Positions 38,737 to 47,025 of a stretch of DNA of 64,000 bases are shown piece by piece. Origin of the DNA: Lacibacter sp. H375 (lineage in GTDB: Bacteria; Bacteroidota; Bacteroidia; Chitinophagales; Chitinophagaceae); contig NZ_JBBKTT010000001.1 of assembly GCF_037892425.1 (NCBI RefSeq), positions 4,402,001-4,466,000 of the forward strand, read 5' to 3'. A model generated the notes under the pieces. The model was not told the origin of the DNA. It searched no databases and saw only the letters and a program-made list of their open reading frames with translations. A program made the translations under genes and the position numbers. Positions within the stretch are counted from its first letter, which is position 1, and each line of letters starts with the position of its first letter.

Positions 38737-40638
38737 TTGAACGTGTTTGTTCGCATTGGTTTACTGTGCTGTTTGCTTTTTTGTGTGAGTGTATTATCTG
38801 CCCAACAAAAAACACTTCCTCCCCGCCCCTCACAATCAAGTGATACGGTAAGGATCGTTGAGATCCTGAAGACCAATCGTTTTGATTTCAGAACAATTGA
38901 TTCGGCTACTCAATTGCAGATTCTTGTTGGCAATGTACACATACGCCAGGGAAGAACGTTGTTTTGGGCTGACAGTGTTGTGTACAATGAAAAAACAAAT
39001 TTCATGCAGGCTTATGGCAATGTACACATCAATGATGCGGATTCTGTCAACATCTATTCCCAGTACATGCAATACGACGGTACTAAGAAACTAGCCACCT
39101 TTCGTGATAAAGTAAAACTCAGCGATGGCAACAGTACATTGTACACCGATGAGATGGATTACGATATGAATGGCAAGGTTGGTACTTATCGTAATGGTGG
39201 CCGTATCGAAAGTAAACAAACAACACTTTATAGTAAGGAAGGGTTTTATTACGCCGATATAAAAGACATATATTTTGTAGGTAACGTAAAAATGAGTGAT
39301 CCTGAAGTGGCGTTGGCAAGTGATTCCTTATTATATAATACCAGCAGCCAGGTTGCAACGTTTATTGCCCCAACAACTATCAAGAGCGGACAATCAATCA
39401 TTAATACAAGAGAAGGTTATTATGATCTGAAATTGAAGAAAGCAAAGTTCGGCAGCCGTTCACGTATGCAGGATAGTACCTCCACCATGATTGCTGATGA
39501 TTTTGCTTTTGATGATAAAACAGGTTTTGGTGAAGCAAAAGGAAATGTACAATACAAAGACACTTCGCAAGGTGCACTGCTTTTTGCCAACCGTGTTTTC
39601 TTTAATAAAGAGAAGAAGAATTTTCTTGCAACGGAAAAACCGGTGATGGTTGTGGTGCAGAATAAAGATTCCGTATTTATTGCTGCCGATACTATTTACT
39701 CAGGATTAATGAGAGACCTGGCCGGAATGAAGAATGGTTATATCAGTGCATTTGATACATTAAAAGGAAAGCAGATCATCCAGATTGATTCCATTTTAAA
39801 GAATGATTCAAGCAGCATCAGCAAAGATTCTTCTTTGGTTCTTGCTGACAGCATTGAGGTTAAAACAAAAGATACAATTGCAGTGGTGGTTGAAAAACCA
39901 ATTGTGATTGCTCAAAAAGATTCCATCAGCAACAAACCTCCCCCACTTAAAGTAAAACCGGTATTGGTATTAGGTGATTCAACCAAACTACCAACGGCAG
40001 ATAGCAATGCTGTTGCAATCGTTGATTCATCCACGATTAAAAAAATACGACCCAAAGAAGAAACAGATACACTACGTTTTATTACTGCTTTCAGGCATGT
40101 ACGCATCTTTAATGATTCATTGCAGGCAGTAGCTGACAGTCTATTTTATTCAGGTGTAGATAGTGTATTTCAGCTTTTTCACGATCCTGTTGCTTGGAGC
40201 AAAGGCAGCCAGGTTAGCGGCGATACCATCTATATCTTCACCGAAAACAAGAAACCAAAACGCCTTTACGTATTTGAAAATGGCTTACTTGTGCAAAGCG
40301 TAAAAGAAAGTTCAAGTTTCTTCAACCAGATCAAGGGACGCACCATCAACGGATATTTCATCAATGGTGAACTTGATTTTGTAAAAGCAAAAGGTACTGC
40401 TGAAAGCATTTACTATGCACAGGACGATGATAGTGCTTTTGTGGGCATGAACCGGACTACTGCTGATATGATCGATATGTACTTCAAGGAACGTAGCCCG
40501 CAGAAAGTAAAATTCACCAGTTCGGTAAAAGGCACCACCTTCCCTATTCGCCAATTACCGGAAGACCAAAAGAAGTTACAAAACTTTCAATGGCTCGAAA
40601 ACAAACGGCCTAAGAACAAACTGGAGTTGTTCCTTTAA
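38737..40638 (+). CDS. OstA-like (LptA-domain) secreted protein
   Basis: About 633 residues. No ATG is available near the signal peptide, so translation must start at TTG 38737 or GTG 38743; both give a good signal ending SVLSAQ. OstA/LptA-type beta repeats cover residues 40-330 (TLFWADSVVYNEKTNFMQAYGNV, shown in part) and recur around 450-620. A Lys/Asp/Ser linker separates them. It probably works with the LptD-like protein on lipid transport through the periplasm. It abuts the MCE gene. Confidence 0.8.
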   Translation: MNVFVRIGLLCCLLFCVSVLSAQQKTLPPRPSQSSDTVRIVEILKTNRFDFRTIDSATQLQILVGNVHIRQGRTLFWADSVVYNEKTNFMQAYGNVHINDADSVNIYSQYMQYDGTKKLATFRDKVKLSDGNSTLYTDEMDYDMNGKVGTYRNGGRIESKQTTLYSKEGFYYADIKDIYFVGNVKMSDPEVALASDSLLYNTSSQVATFIAPTTIKSGQSIINTREGYYDLKLKKAKFGSRSRMQDSTSTMIADDFAFDDKTGFGEAKGNVQYKDTSQGALLFANRVFFNKEKKNFLATEKPVMVVVQNKDSVFIAADTIYSGLMRDLAGMKNGYISAFDTLKGKQIIQIDSILKNDSSSISKDSSLVLADSIEVKTKDTIAVVVEKPIVIAQKDSISNKPPPLKVKPVLVLGDSTKLPTADSNAVAIVDSSTIKKIRPKEETDTLRFITAFRHVRIFNDSLQAVADSLFYSGVDSVFQLFHDPVAWSKGSQVSGDTIYIFTENKKPKRLYVFENGLLVQSVKESSSFFNQIKGRTINGYFINGELDFVKAKGTAESIYYAQDDDSAFVGMNRTTADMIDMYFKERSPQKVKFTSSVKGTTFPIRQLPEDQKKLQNFQWLENKRPKNKLELFL

Positions 40639-40708
40639 TAAAATAACAGGAAATTCAAAACAACAGTTTCTCTGTTTGTCATTCTCCATCTTGTAGTTAT
40701 CTTCATGC

Positions 40709-41866
40709 ATGCCGTTGAGTTTCCTTAAGCGTACATTTATTTCACCTTTACTGGAGTTTATTCAAGACAGTCGTGCCGTTGGCGTTACATTACTTGTCTG
40801 TACGGTTCTTTCATTGATCATCAGCAATAGTGGCTGGGGTAATAGCTATCTTTCGTTTTGGAATACGGAAGTTCATTTATCACATTACCTTCCTCATACA
40901 ATCATTCATTGGATCAATGATGGATTGATGGCCATCTTCTTTTTCCAGGTGGGCATGGAAATTAAACGTGAATTAGTTGATGGTGAATTATCATCTTTAA
41001 AACAATCCATCCTGCCTGTTGCTGGTGCATTTGGCGGAATGCTCGTTCCTGCGCTCATCTTCACACTATTTAACAGTGGAACAGTTTATGCAAATGGTTG
41101 GGGCGTGCCCATGGCAACGGATATTGCTTTTTCACTCGGCATTGCATCCTTATTAGGAAATCGTGTACCAATTGCGCTGAAAATATTTTTAACAGCATTA
41201 GCCATCATTGATGATCTTGGCGCTATTGTGGCCATTGCTGTTTTTTATACCAGCACGATTCACCTGTTGTATTTGTTTATCGGAATATTAGTTTTTGCTG
41301 TTCTTCTTTTATGGACTAAGTTGAAACTACCTTTTGGCTTCTGGAATTTCCTGTTGGGTGCAGCAATGTGGTTCTGCTTTTTCAATTCAGGTGTGCATGC
41401 TACCATTGCCGGTGTGTTATTTGCATTCACCATCCCGGTGAAACGATTGACGGAAATAGAACATTCACTTCATAATTACGTTAACTTTCTCATCATACCC
41501 ATTTTTGCATTGGCCAACACTGCTATTCATATTCCTGCAGGTTTCATACAGCATATCAGCAATTCATTAAGCCTCGGAATAATATTTGGGTTACTTGTTG
41601 GTAAGCCGGTTGGCATCGTCTTCTTTTGCTGGTTATTGGTGAAACTAAAACTCGGCCAATTAGCAGAAGGCATCAGCTGGAAACATATGATCGGTCTTGG
41701 TTTGCTTGCTGCAATTGGTTTTACAATGAGTATTTTCATTTCCATGCTCGCATTTAAGGATTCTTTCACACAGGATATTAGCAAGATGGCCGTTATGGTA
41801 GCGTCAGTCATCGCAATCATTCTTGGATATGCCTGGTTTAAATTTTTCATAAAAGAAAAACAATAA
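40709..41866 (+). CDS. nhaA: Na+/H+ antiporter NhaA
   Basis: 385 residues with 12 predicted membrane segments. The ion-binding aspartates are visible in MATDIAFSLGIASLLG (Asp133-type) and ALAIIDDLGAIVAIAVFY (the Asp163-Asp164 pair). FFQVGMEIKRELVDGELS is also a family hallmark. It extrudes sodium in exchange for protons in alkaline or salty conditions. Confidence 0.95.
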   Translation: MPLSFLKRTFISPLLEFIQDSRAVGVTLLVCTVLSLIISNSGWGNSYLSFWNTEVHLSHYLPHTIIHWINDGLMAIFFFQVGMEIKRELVDGELSSLKQSILPVAGAFGGMLVPALIFTLFNSGTVYANGWGVPMATDIAFSLGIASLLGNRVPIALKIFLTALAIIDDLGAIVAIAVFYTSTIHLLYLFIGILVFAVLLLWTKLKLPFGFWNFLLGAAMWFCFFNSGVHATIAGVLFAFTIPVKRLTEIEHSLHNYVNFLIIPIFALANTAIHIPAGFIQHISNSLSLGIIFGLLVGKPVGIVFFCWLLVKLKLGQLAEGISWKHMIGLGLLAAIGFTMSIFISMLAFKDSFTQDISKMAVMVASVIAIILGYAWFKFFIKEKQ

Positions 41867-41910
41867 GATCATTGGCATTATTTTCGGTGATTGACTTCAA
41901 TCTGAAAAAT

Positions 41911-42369
41911 ATGATGCCACTTCGTTTACTTACATTCATTGTCCTTCTTTTATTTATTGGTTTGTCTGCGTCTGCACAATACCGTCATCAAGCCGGTGTT
42001 CGTTTAGGCAGTGCCGACCAAGTTGTATCAACCGGTTTTACGTATCGGTATCATTTCAACAATGGCAAAGCAGTAGAGGCAATTTTAAATCTCAGGGATC
42101 CAATTTCATTAGGTGCATTGTATGAGATATTCAAACCGATCAATGCTGTTCCTAACCTGCAATGGTTTTATGGGGCCGGTGCGTATGTTGGCTTTAGCGG
42201 CTTCGATAATTTTGGCATAATGGGCATTGCTGGTGTCGATTACCAATTCAGCGAAGTTCCTATCAACCTTACACTTGACTGGAAGCCTGAATTGAATTTG
42301 ATTGAAGGTGTTCAGTTTCGTGCATCAACGGTTGCTGTATCAGTTCGCTTCTCATTTCTTAAAAAATAA
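41911..42369 (+). CDS. Small outer-membrane beta-barrel-like protein
   Basis: About 152 residues from the paired ATGs at 41911/41914. A signal peptide (LLTFIVLLLFIGLSASAQ) precedes a glycine/aromatic-rich barrel pattern ending in SVRFSFLKK. Function unknown. It is downstream of nhaA with no terminator between and followed by a strong hairpin. Confidence 0.6.
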   Translation: MMPLRLLTFIVLLLFIGLSASAQYRHQAGVRLGSADQVVSTGFTYRYHFNNGKAVEAILNLRDPISLGALYEIFKPINAVPNLQWFYGAGAYVGFSGFDNFGIMGIAGVDYQFSEVPINLTLDWKPELNLIEGVQFRASTVAVSVRFSFLKK

Positions 42370-42390
42370 TTTGGTTCTCTTGGTTTCTGA

Positions 42391-42424
42391 AAAAGGTCTG
42401 ATCTTCATCAGGCCTTTTCTTTTT
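42391..42424 (+). terminator. Terminator after small barrel gene
   Basis: AAAAGGTCTGAT, loop CTTC, ATCAGGCCTTTT, then more T. One G-T pair in the stem. Confidence 0.75.
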
Positions 42425-42450
42425 CATCTTTGCTATTGTAACTTTAGTAT

Positions 42451-43950
42451 ATGAAGATCTTCACTTCCGAACAGGTAAGAGCATGGGATGCTTACACCAT
42501 AGCGCAAGAACCGGTGGCTTCCATTGATTTAATGGAACGTGCTGCTATTGCATGTACCAACTGGATATTGAAACATCAGTTCTCAAAAAAGAAGCTGCAT
42601 ATTTTCTGCGGCAAAGGAAATAATGGTGGTGATGGTCTTGCCATTGCACGACTGTTGTTACAGGAAGCTGTTACTGTAAAGGTTTATATTTTTGAAACCG
42701 GTGCTAAAGGCACCGATGATTTCCAACATAACCTTGAGCAGCTGCACAAAATCACCAAAGAAATTCATTTTATTCAATCAGCAGAATTCTTTCCTGTATT
42801 AACTGCTGATGATGTAGCCATTGATGCCTTACTTGGTACCGGCTTAAATAAACCAATCGAAGGTTTAATGCTGCAATTGGTGGAGCATATCAGCAACTCT
42901 CCCGCTGCAGTTATTTCCATTGATATTCCGACAGGCATGTTTGCCGATACAAGTTGTAAAGAACACACCTGCACAAGAGCTGATCATACATTGAGTTTCC
43001 AGGCGCATAAACTTTGTTTTATGATGCAGGAAAATGCTGAGTGTTTTGGTGAAATACACCTTCTCGATATTGGCTTGCATCAGGCTTACTATCACGAAAC
43101 AATTGCTTATCATCAACTCATCGACCGGGAGATCATTCGTTCGATTTACAAAAAACGAAAAGCATTTTCACACAAAGGCGTGTTTGGTCATGCATTGATG
43201 ATGGCGGGCAGTTATGGAAAAAACGGAGCAGCTGTTTTATCTGCAAAATCTGCATTGCGCAGCGGTGCAGGTTTGTTAACTGTGCATACACCTAAATGTG
43301 GCTATACTGTATTACAAACAACTGTACCGGAAGCGATGCTTGAAACAGATGTTGAAGAAAGGCATCTTTCTACGCTTCCAACAGATATGTCGAGATATAC
43401 TGCAATTGGTATTGGACCGGGAATTGGTTTGCACGAACACACTGCAGAACTTTTAATGAACCTGCTGCATACAGCACATCAACCCGTTGTACTTGATGCA
43501 GATGCTTTAAACCTGTTATCGATCAAAAAAGATCTCACAAAACTTTTGCATGAAGAATGTATACTTACTCCTCACCCAAAAGAATTTGAACGTTTATTCG
43601 GTAAAACAAATAATGATTTCGAACGCAAAGAACTGGCGCTGCAAAAAGCGGAAGAGTTGAATTGTGTAATTGTACTGAAAGGTCATCATACATTTATTGC
43701 AAGTCCGAATGGTGATGCGTGGTTTAACAATACAGGGAATGCAGGCATGGCAACAGCCGGTAGCGGTGATGTATTGACAGGTATTTTAACGGGCTTGCTT
43801 GCACAAGGTTATAATGCAGAAGAAGCAGCTATACTTGGCGTTTATATTCATGGTGCAGCAGGTGATCTTGCTGCGCAACAGTTATCACAGGAAGCAATGA
43901 TGTCTGGTGATATCAATCAATACATCGGCAATGTATTTCTTCAACTGTAA
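42451..43950 (+). CDS. nnr: Bifunctional NAD(P)H-hydrate epimerase/dehydratase
   Basis: 499 residues. The N-terminal YjeF epimerase carries GKGNNGGDGLAIARLL and DALLGTGLNKPI. The C-terminal ribokinase-like dehydratase has LDADALNLL, ILTPHPKEFERL and the ADP site GNAGMATAGSGDVLTGILTG. Together they repair damaged (hydrated) NADH and NADPH. The fusion is the usual bacterial form. Confidence 0.95.
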   Translation: MKIFTSEQVRAWDAYTIAQEPVASIDLMERAAIACTNWILKHQFSKKKLHIFCGKGNNGGDGLAIARLLLQEAVTVKVYIFETGAKGTDDFQHNLEQLHKITKEIHFIQSAEFFPVLTADDVAIDALLGTGLNKPIEGLMLQLVEHISNSPAAVISIDIPTGMFADTSCKEHTCTRADHTLSFQAHKLCFMMQENAECFGEIHLLDIGLHQAYYHETIAYHQLIDREIIRSIYKKRKAFSHKGVFGHALMMAGSYGKNGAAVLSAKSALRSGAGLLTVHTPKCGYTVLQTTVPEAMLETDVEERHLSTLPTDMSRYTAIGIGPGIGLHEHTAELLMNLLHTAHQPVVLDADALNLLSIKKDLTKLLHEECILTPHPKEFERLFGKTNNDFERKELALQKAEELNCVIVLKGHHTFIASPNGDAWFNNTGNAGMATAGSGDVLTGILTGLLAQGYNAEEAAILGVYIHGAAGDLAAQQLSQEAMMSGDINQYIGNVFLQL

Positions 43951-43962
43951 CAAACTAAATGC

Positions 43963-45075
43963 ATGCAGTTGAAGATCTTTCTGAAATCGTTTAGTTCTAT
44001 CCTGCTGCACATATTTGTTTTGATCGAAGTTGCAGCACAAACAAATAATGATTCATCTGTCAACAAAAGTCATTTAATTGCTTTACCGGTTATTTCCCGA
44101 TCCATTGAAACTGATTGGTCGTTTGGTGCAGGTGGCACTTATACATTTTATACAACAAGAAAAAAAGATTCTACTACCCGAACATCCTCTATTCGTTTTC
44201 TTGGAACTTATTCACTGCGAAAACAATTTTTGTTTACAGTAAATGGACCGGTATTTTTCCCTGGTGAAAAATATATTCTCAACAGTCATTTCTCCTTCAG
44301 CTCTTTTCCTGATCGCTTTTGGGGAGTGGGAAATCATACACCCAACAGCAATGAAGAAGAATATAATTTCAAACAATTCTACGTTCACCTGCATGGTGAA
44401 CGTTTGCTGGGTCAAAAATTATTCGCAGGACTTATTTATGATTTTCAACGAGTGATCAATATTAATACTGAACCTGGAGGTTTGTTTGATCAGCAGAATG
44501 TTGCAGGTAAAAATCCTTACCAGGTATCAGGTTTGGGATTAAGTTTTTCGTGGGACACACGTAACAATACCTTCTGGCCAAACAAAGGACATTTATTTTC
44601 GTTGCAGGCCACACATTACACATCGCTGTTGTTTTCCGATCATCAGTTCAACAATATTGTAGCGGATGCAAGATGGTTCAGGCAGATCACACGTAAGCAG
44701 ATACTTGCGTTGCAGGGATACGCTTTTTTAAATACGGGTGCCGATATACCTATCAGAAGCATTGCCTCACTTGGTGGTGCCGACAGGATGCGTGGTTTTT
44801 ACAGTGGCCGTTACAGGGATGATCATTTGCTGAGTCTGCAAACAGAATATCGTATTCATTTGTATAAACGCATCAGCGCTGTTGGCTTTGCAGGTATGGG
44901 CGATGTAGCAGGACGTTTCAGTACACTTTCATTACAGCGTTTGAAATATTCGTATGGCGGTGGACTTCGGTTTGCTGTAAACAAAAATGAAAAACTGCAT
45001 ATCCGTTTCGATTATGGTTTTGGAAATGGCAAAGGCAACAATGGTTTTTACCTTCAGTTTGGAGAAGCATTTTAA
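43963..45075 (+). CDS. BamA/TamA-family (Omp85) outer-membrane protein
   Basis: 370 residues, a signal peptide followed directly by a barrel, without recognisable POTRA domains. The Omp85 surface-antigen signature is GGADRMRGFYSGRYRDDHLLSLQ, and the last strand ends LQFGEAF. Such short POTRA-less proteins are common in Bacteroidota and their role is unknown. It starts 12 bp after nnr and ends before a strong hairpin. Confidence 0.8.
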   Translation: MQLKIFLKSFSSILLHIFVLIEVAAQTNNDSSVNKSHLIALPVISRSIETDWSFGAGGTYTFYTTRKKDSTTRTSSIRFLGTYSLRKQFLFTVNGPVFFPGEKYILNSHFSFSSFPDRFWGVGNHTPNSNEEEYNFKQFYVHLHGERLLGQKLFAGLIYDFQRVININTEPGGLFDQQNVAGKNPYQVSGLGLSFSWDTRNNTFWPNKGHLFSLQATHYTSLLFSDHQFNNIVADARWFRQITRKQILALQGYAFLNTGADIPIRSIASLGGADRMRGFYSGRYRDDHLLSLQTEYRIHLYKRISAVGFAGMGDVAGRFSTLSLQRLKYSYGGGLRFAVNKNEKLHIRFDYGFGNGKGNNGFYLQFGEAF

Positions 45076-45082
45076 AAATAAA

Positions 45083-45112
45083 AAAGGCAGTCCGTATAAA
45101 CGGACCGCCTTT
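45083..45112. terminator. Bidirectional terminator
   Basis: AAAGGC-A-GTCCGT, loop ATAA, ACGGAC-C-GCCTTT, between convergent genes; one internal mismatch. Confidence 0.75.
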
Positions 45113-45132
45113 GAACTTAACCAAAAACCAAC

Positions 45133-45534
45133 CTAACTAATCTTTATCTCCTGTTGTTTGGATTGCGCACCTGCAATAACAGGCAAGCTCACCTGCAACA
45201 CACCATCTTCATACTTTGCTGTAATAGCAGAAGCATCAATGGTTTCATCTAACGTGAACGTACGTGCAAAACCACCACGACTGTATTCACGTAATACCCA
45301 ATCGAATTTTGGAAAGCCTTCCGGTGGTGTGTAGGAAACAGTTAACTCGTTCCCTTTTACATTCACCGCAAAATGCTCCTTGATTCGTCCGGGTGCAAAT
45401 ACCAGCATTTCAAAACTGGTTTCGGTTTTGTAAATATTAACTGCGGCTCGTTGCATTGAACGGTAAAGCAGGTGCCGTTTGCTGCTTCCGTAGTGATCGC
45501 CTTTTGCGGCGTGTGACTGATGATACATAGTCAT
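45133..45534 (-). CDS. Small heat-shock protein Hsp20/alpha-crystallin
   Basis: 133 residues from the ATG at 45534 (MTMYHQSHAAKGD), which has a purine-rich stretch just upstream. The alpha-crystallin domain runs from about residue 35 (AVNIYKTETSFEMLVFAPG) through GGFARTFTLDETIDASAITAKYEDGVLQVSLP, the conserved GVL motif included. Holdase chaperone. Possible heat or stress regulation is not evident from the sequence. Confidence 0.88.
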   Translation of the reverse strand: MTMYHQSHAAKGDHYGSSKRHLLYRSMQRAAVNIYKTETSFEMLVFAPGRIKEHFAVNVKGNELTVSYTPPEGFPKFDWVLREYSRGGFARTFTLDETIDASAITAKYEDGVLQVSLPVIAGAQSKQQEIKIS

Positions 45535-45619
45535 TTCTTTTTTGTTAGAAAAAATGTTTACTCTAAAACAGACGGACAATTAAAAAAAATACTTTAACCC
45601 TTTTTGTTAACTATACTGC

Positions 45620-45646
45620 ACAAAAAACCCGGGCAATGCCCGGGTT
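45620..45646 (-). terminator. Terminator of the ECF sigma operon
   Basis: On the minus strand AACCCGGGC, loop ATT, GCCCGGGTT, followed by six T. Confidence 0.85.
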
Positions 45647-45681
45647 AAAAATGATTGAATCCTTTATGTATAGTGCGTAAT

Positions 45682-46041
45682 TTATTCAGCACCCTGTTTG
45701 TTCTCAACAGTTGTGGTTGTTACTTTTTCTTCCGGGTAACGACCGCAACGTTTCCACCACTCCTGTTTAAAACGGGCTTTCTCTTCATCGGTCATTGTGC
45801 TCCAGTTTTGTTTCCAGCCGGGGCCACCTCTGTGTTTTCCTTTTCCGCCAAAACCACTGAACAATATCTTACTCAATAAAAGTATTCCTATCGCTTGCCA
45901 GAAACTGATGGCATTCAAATTTGTTGCCGGCACCAATGCCGTGTTCCACAAAAACATCACCAGCCATCCAAACCCAAACACCGCTGCAATAATCAGCACG
46001 GGTATTAAGGCCATCCATTTTTTATTCCTGTTCCTCATCAT
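45682..46041 (-). CDS. Small membrane protein in ECF sigma operon
   Basis: 119 residues with two hydrophobic segments (IPVLIIAAVFGFGWLVMFLW and SFWQAIGILLLSKILF) and a basic, Trp-rich tail (HRGGPGWKQNWSTMTDEEKARF). It does not look like a known zinc anti-sigma factor. It begins 11 bp after the sigma gene on the same strand and ends at a strong terminator, so co-regulation with the sigma factor is likely. Confidence 0.65.
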   Translation of the reverse strand: MMRNRNKKWMALIPVLIIAAVFGFGWLVMFLWNTALVPATNLNAISFWQAIGILLLSKILFSGFGGKGKHRGGPGWKQNWSTMTDEEKARFKQEWWKRCGRYPEEKVTTTTVENKQGAE

Positions 46042-46052
46042 CGTTAAAAATA

Positions 46053-46619
46053 TTAATTGTTTAGAAAATCGTTGTACAATGTTTCAAGTCTTGTACGCAG
46101 GTGTAACACTGCATACCGCTTGCGTGAGATAATGGTTTTAATATTTTCATTTTCACGGTCGGCAATTTCCTGGAGCGTCATATCTTCCAGTTCATTCCAC
46201 ACAAATACGTTTCGTTGTTTTTCCGGAAGTTCCTGCAGGGCATCCATCAATTCATCCCAAAACAAACGTTGCATACTTTGTGTTTCGGCATTTTCATCGT
46301 CACTCCGGAGTATAGATGAAAAGAAACTTACACCATCATCATCTTCATAGGAATAATCATCCAGCAAGGCATCTTTCTTCTTTCTCGATTTATCAATAAT
46401 ACGGTTACGGGCTACCCGGAATAACCATCCGCCTATATTATTAATATCGTCCACAGCCGGTAAGTTGCTGAACTGGTACCACACATCCTGCAGAATGTCT
46501 TCGGCATCTTCGTTGGTCTTCACACGGCTACGTATAAAGCCAAACAACTGCCTGCTGTAGTTGCTTATGGTTGATATGATTGTTTGCTGTCGGGCCATTG
46601 CCTCCATGCCATCGTACAT
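46053..46619 (-). CDS. ECF-type RNA polymerase sigma factor
   Basis: 188 residues. Region 2 is seen as TNEDAEDILQDVWYQFSNLP and GGWLFRVARNRIID; region 4 as LPEKQRNVFVWNELEDMTLQEIADRENENIKTIISRKRYAVLHLR. An acidic linker (YSYEDDDGVSFFSS) separates them. The regulon and signal are unknown. It is first in a two-gene unit with the small membrane protein. Confidence 0.93.
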   Translation of the reverse strand: MYDGMEAMARQQTIISTISNYSRQLFGFIRSRVKTNEDAEDILQDVWYQFSNLPAVDDINNIGGWLFRVARNRIIDKSRKKKDALLDDYSYEDDDGVSFFSSILRSDDENAETQSMQRLFWDELMDALQELPEKQRNVFVWNELEDMTLQEIADRENENIKTIISRKRYAVLHLRTRLETLYNDFLNN

Positions 46620-46670
46620 TTGTTTAAGAAAGAACGAAGGCTGATTGATTTTACTTTAAAGATGCAGAAA

Positions 46671-46803
46671 AAGGAACAAGGAGCAAGAAACAGGGCACAA
46701 GGAAGAAAAACCAAATTCCAAAAAACAAAAGCAAATACGGGACAGCACAAGGAGCAAGGAACAAGGGAAAACTCCAAAAAACAAGGTTCAATATCCAAAG
46801 GGC
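46671..46803. repeat. Long heptad repeat array
   Basis: About 19 degenerate 7-mers keep register over 130 bp: AAGGAAC, AAGGAGC, AAGAAAC, AGGGCAC, AAGGAAG, AAAAACC, AAATTCC and so on, with one 8-mer and one 6-mer slip. It lies between divergent sigma and pyrophosphatase genes. Long open frames on both strands here arise from the repeat, not from coding. Confidence 0.8.
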
Positions 46804-46950
46804 GTAAGCCGGGAAGTGGGGCAAACTTTGAACTCAAGAACGATAGAACTCCTAACCCGTAACCATGGCCAAAAATTCATCACTAAATAACTCGTTTTTC
46901 CCGCTTTTCCACAACCCTTAACGCCTTATACTATTTTACACCCATTCCCC

Positions 46951-46958
46951 TATCTTTG
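46951..46958 (+). promoter_or_regulatory. Candidate -7 box of pyrophosphatase gene
   Basis: TATCTTTG, exact consensus, 75 bp before the ATG. Confidence 0.5.
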
Positions 46959-47025
46959 CCGCCCTTGATCACGCTGGCTTTTACGGGTGATCTTAATAAA
47001 AATCAACAACATAGAATTATTGTTT

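Noticed and set aside
46671-46803. CRISPR array
   Set aside because: Units are 7 bp, degenerate and contiguous, with no 25-40 bp spacers and no cas genes nearby.
46565-46862. Overlapping ORFs of about 90 codons on both strands
   Set aside because: They run through a 7-bp repeat array. Low-complexity Lys/Gln- or Phe/Leu-rich translations and openness on both strands are artefacts of the repeat.
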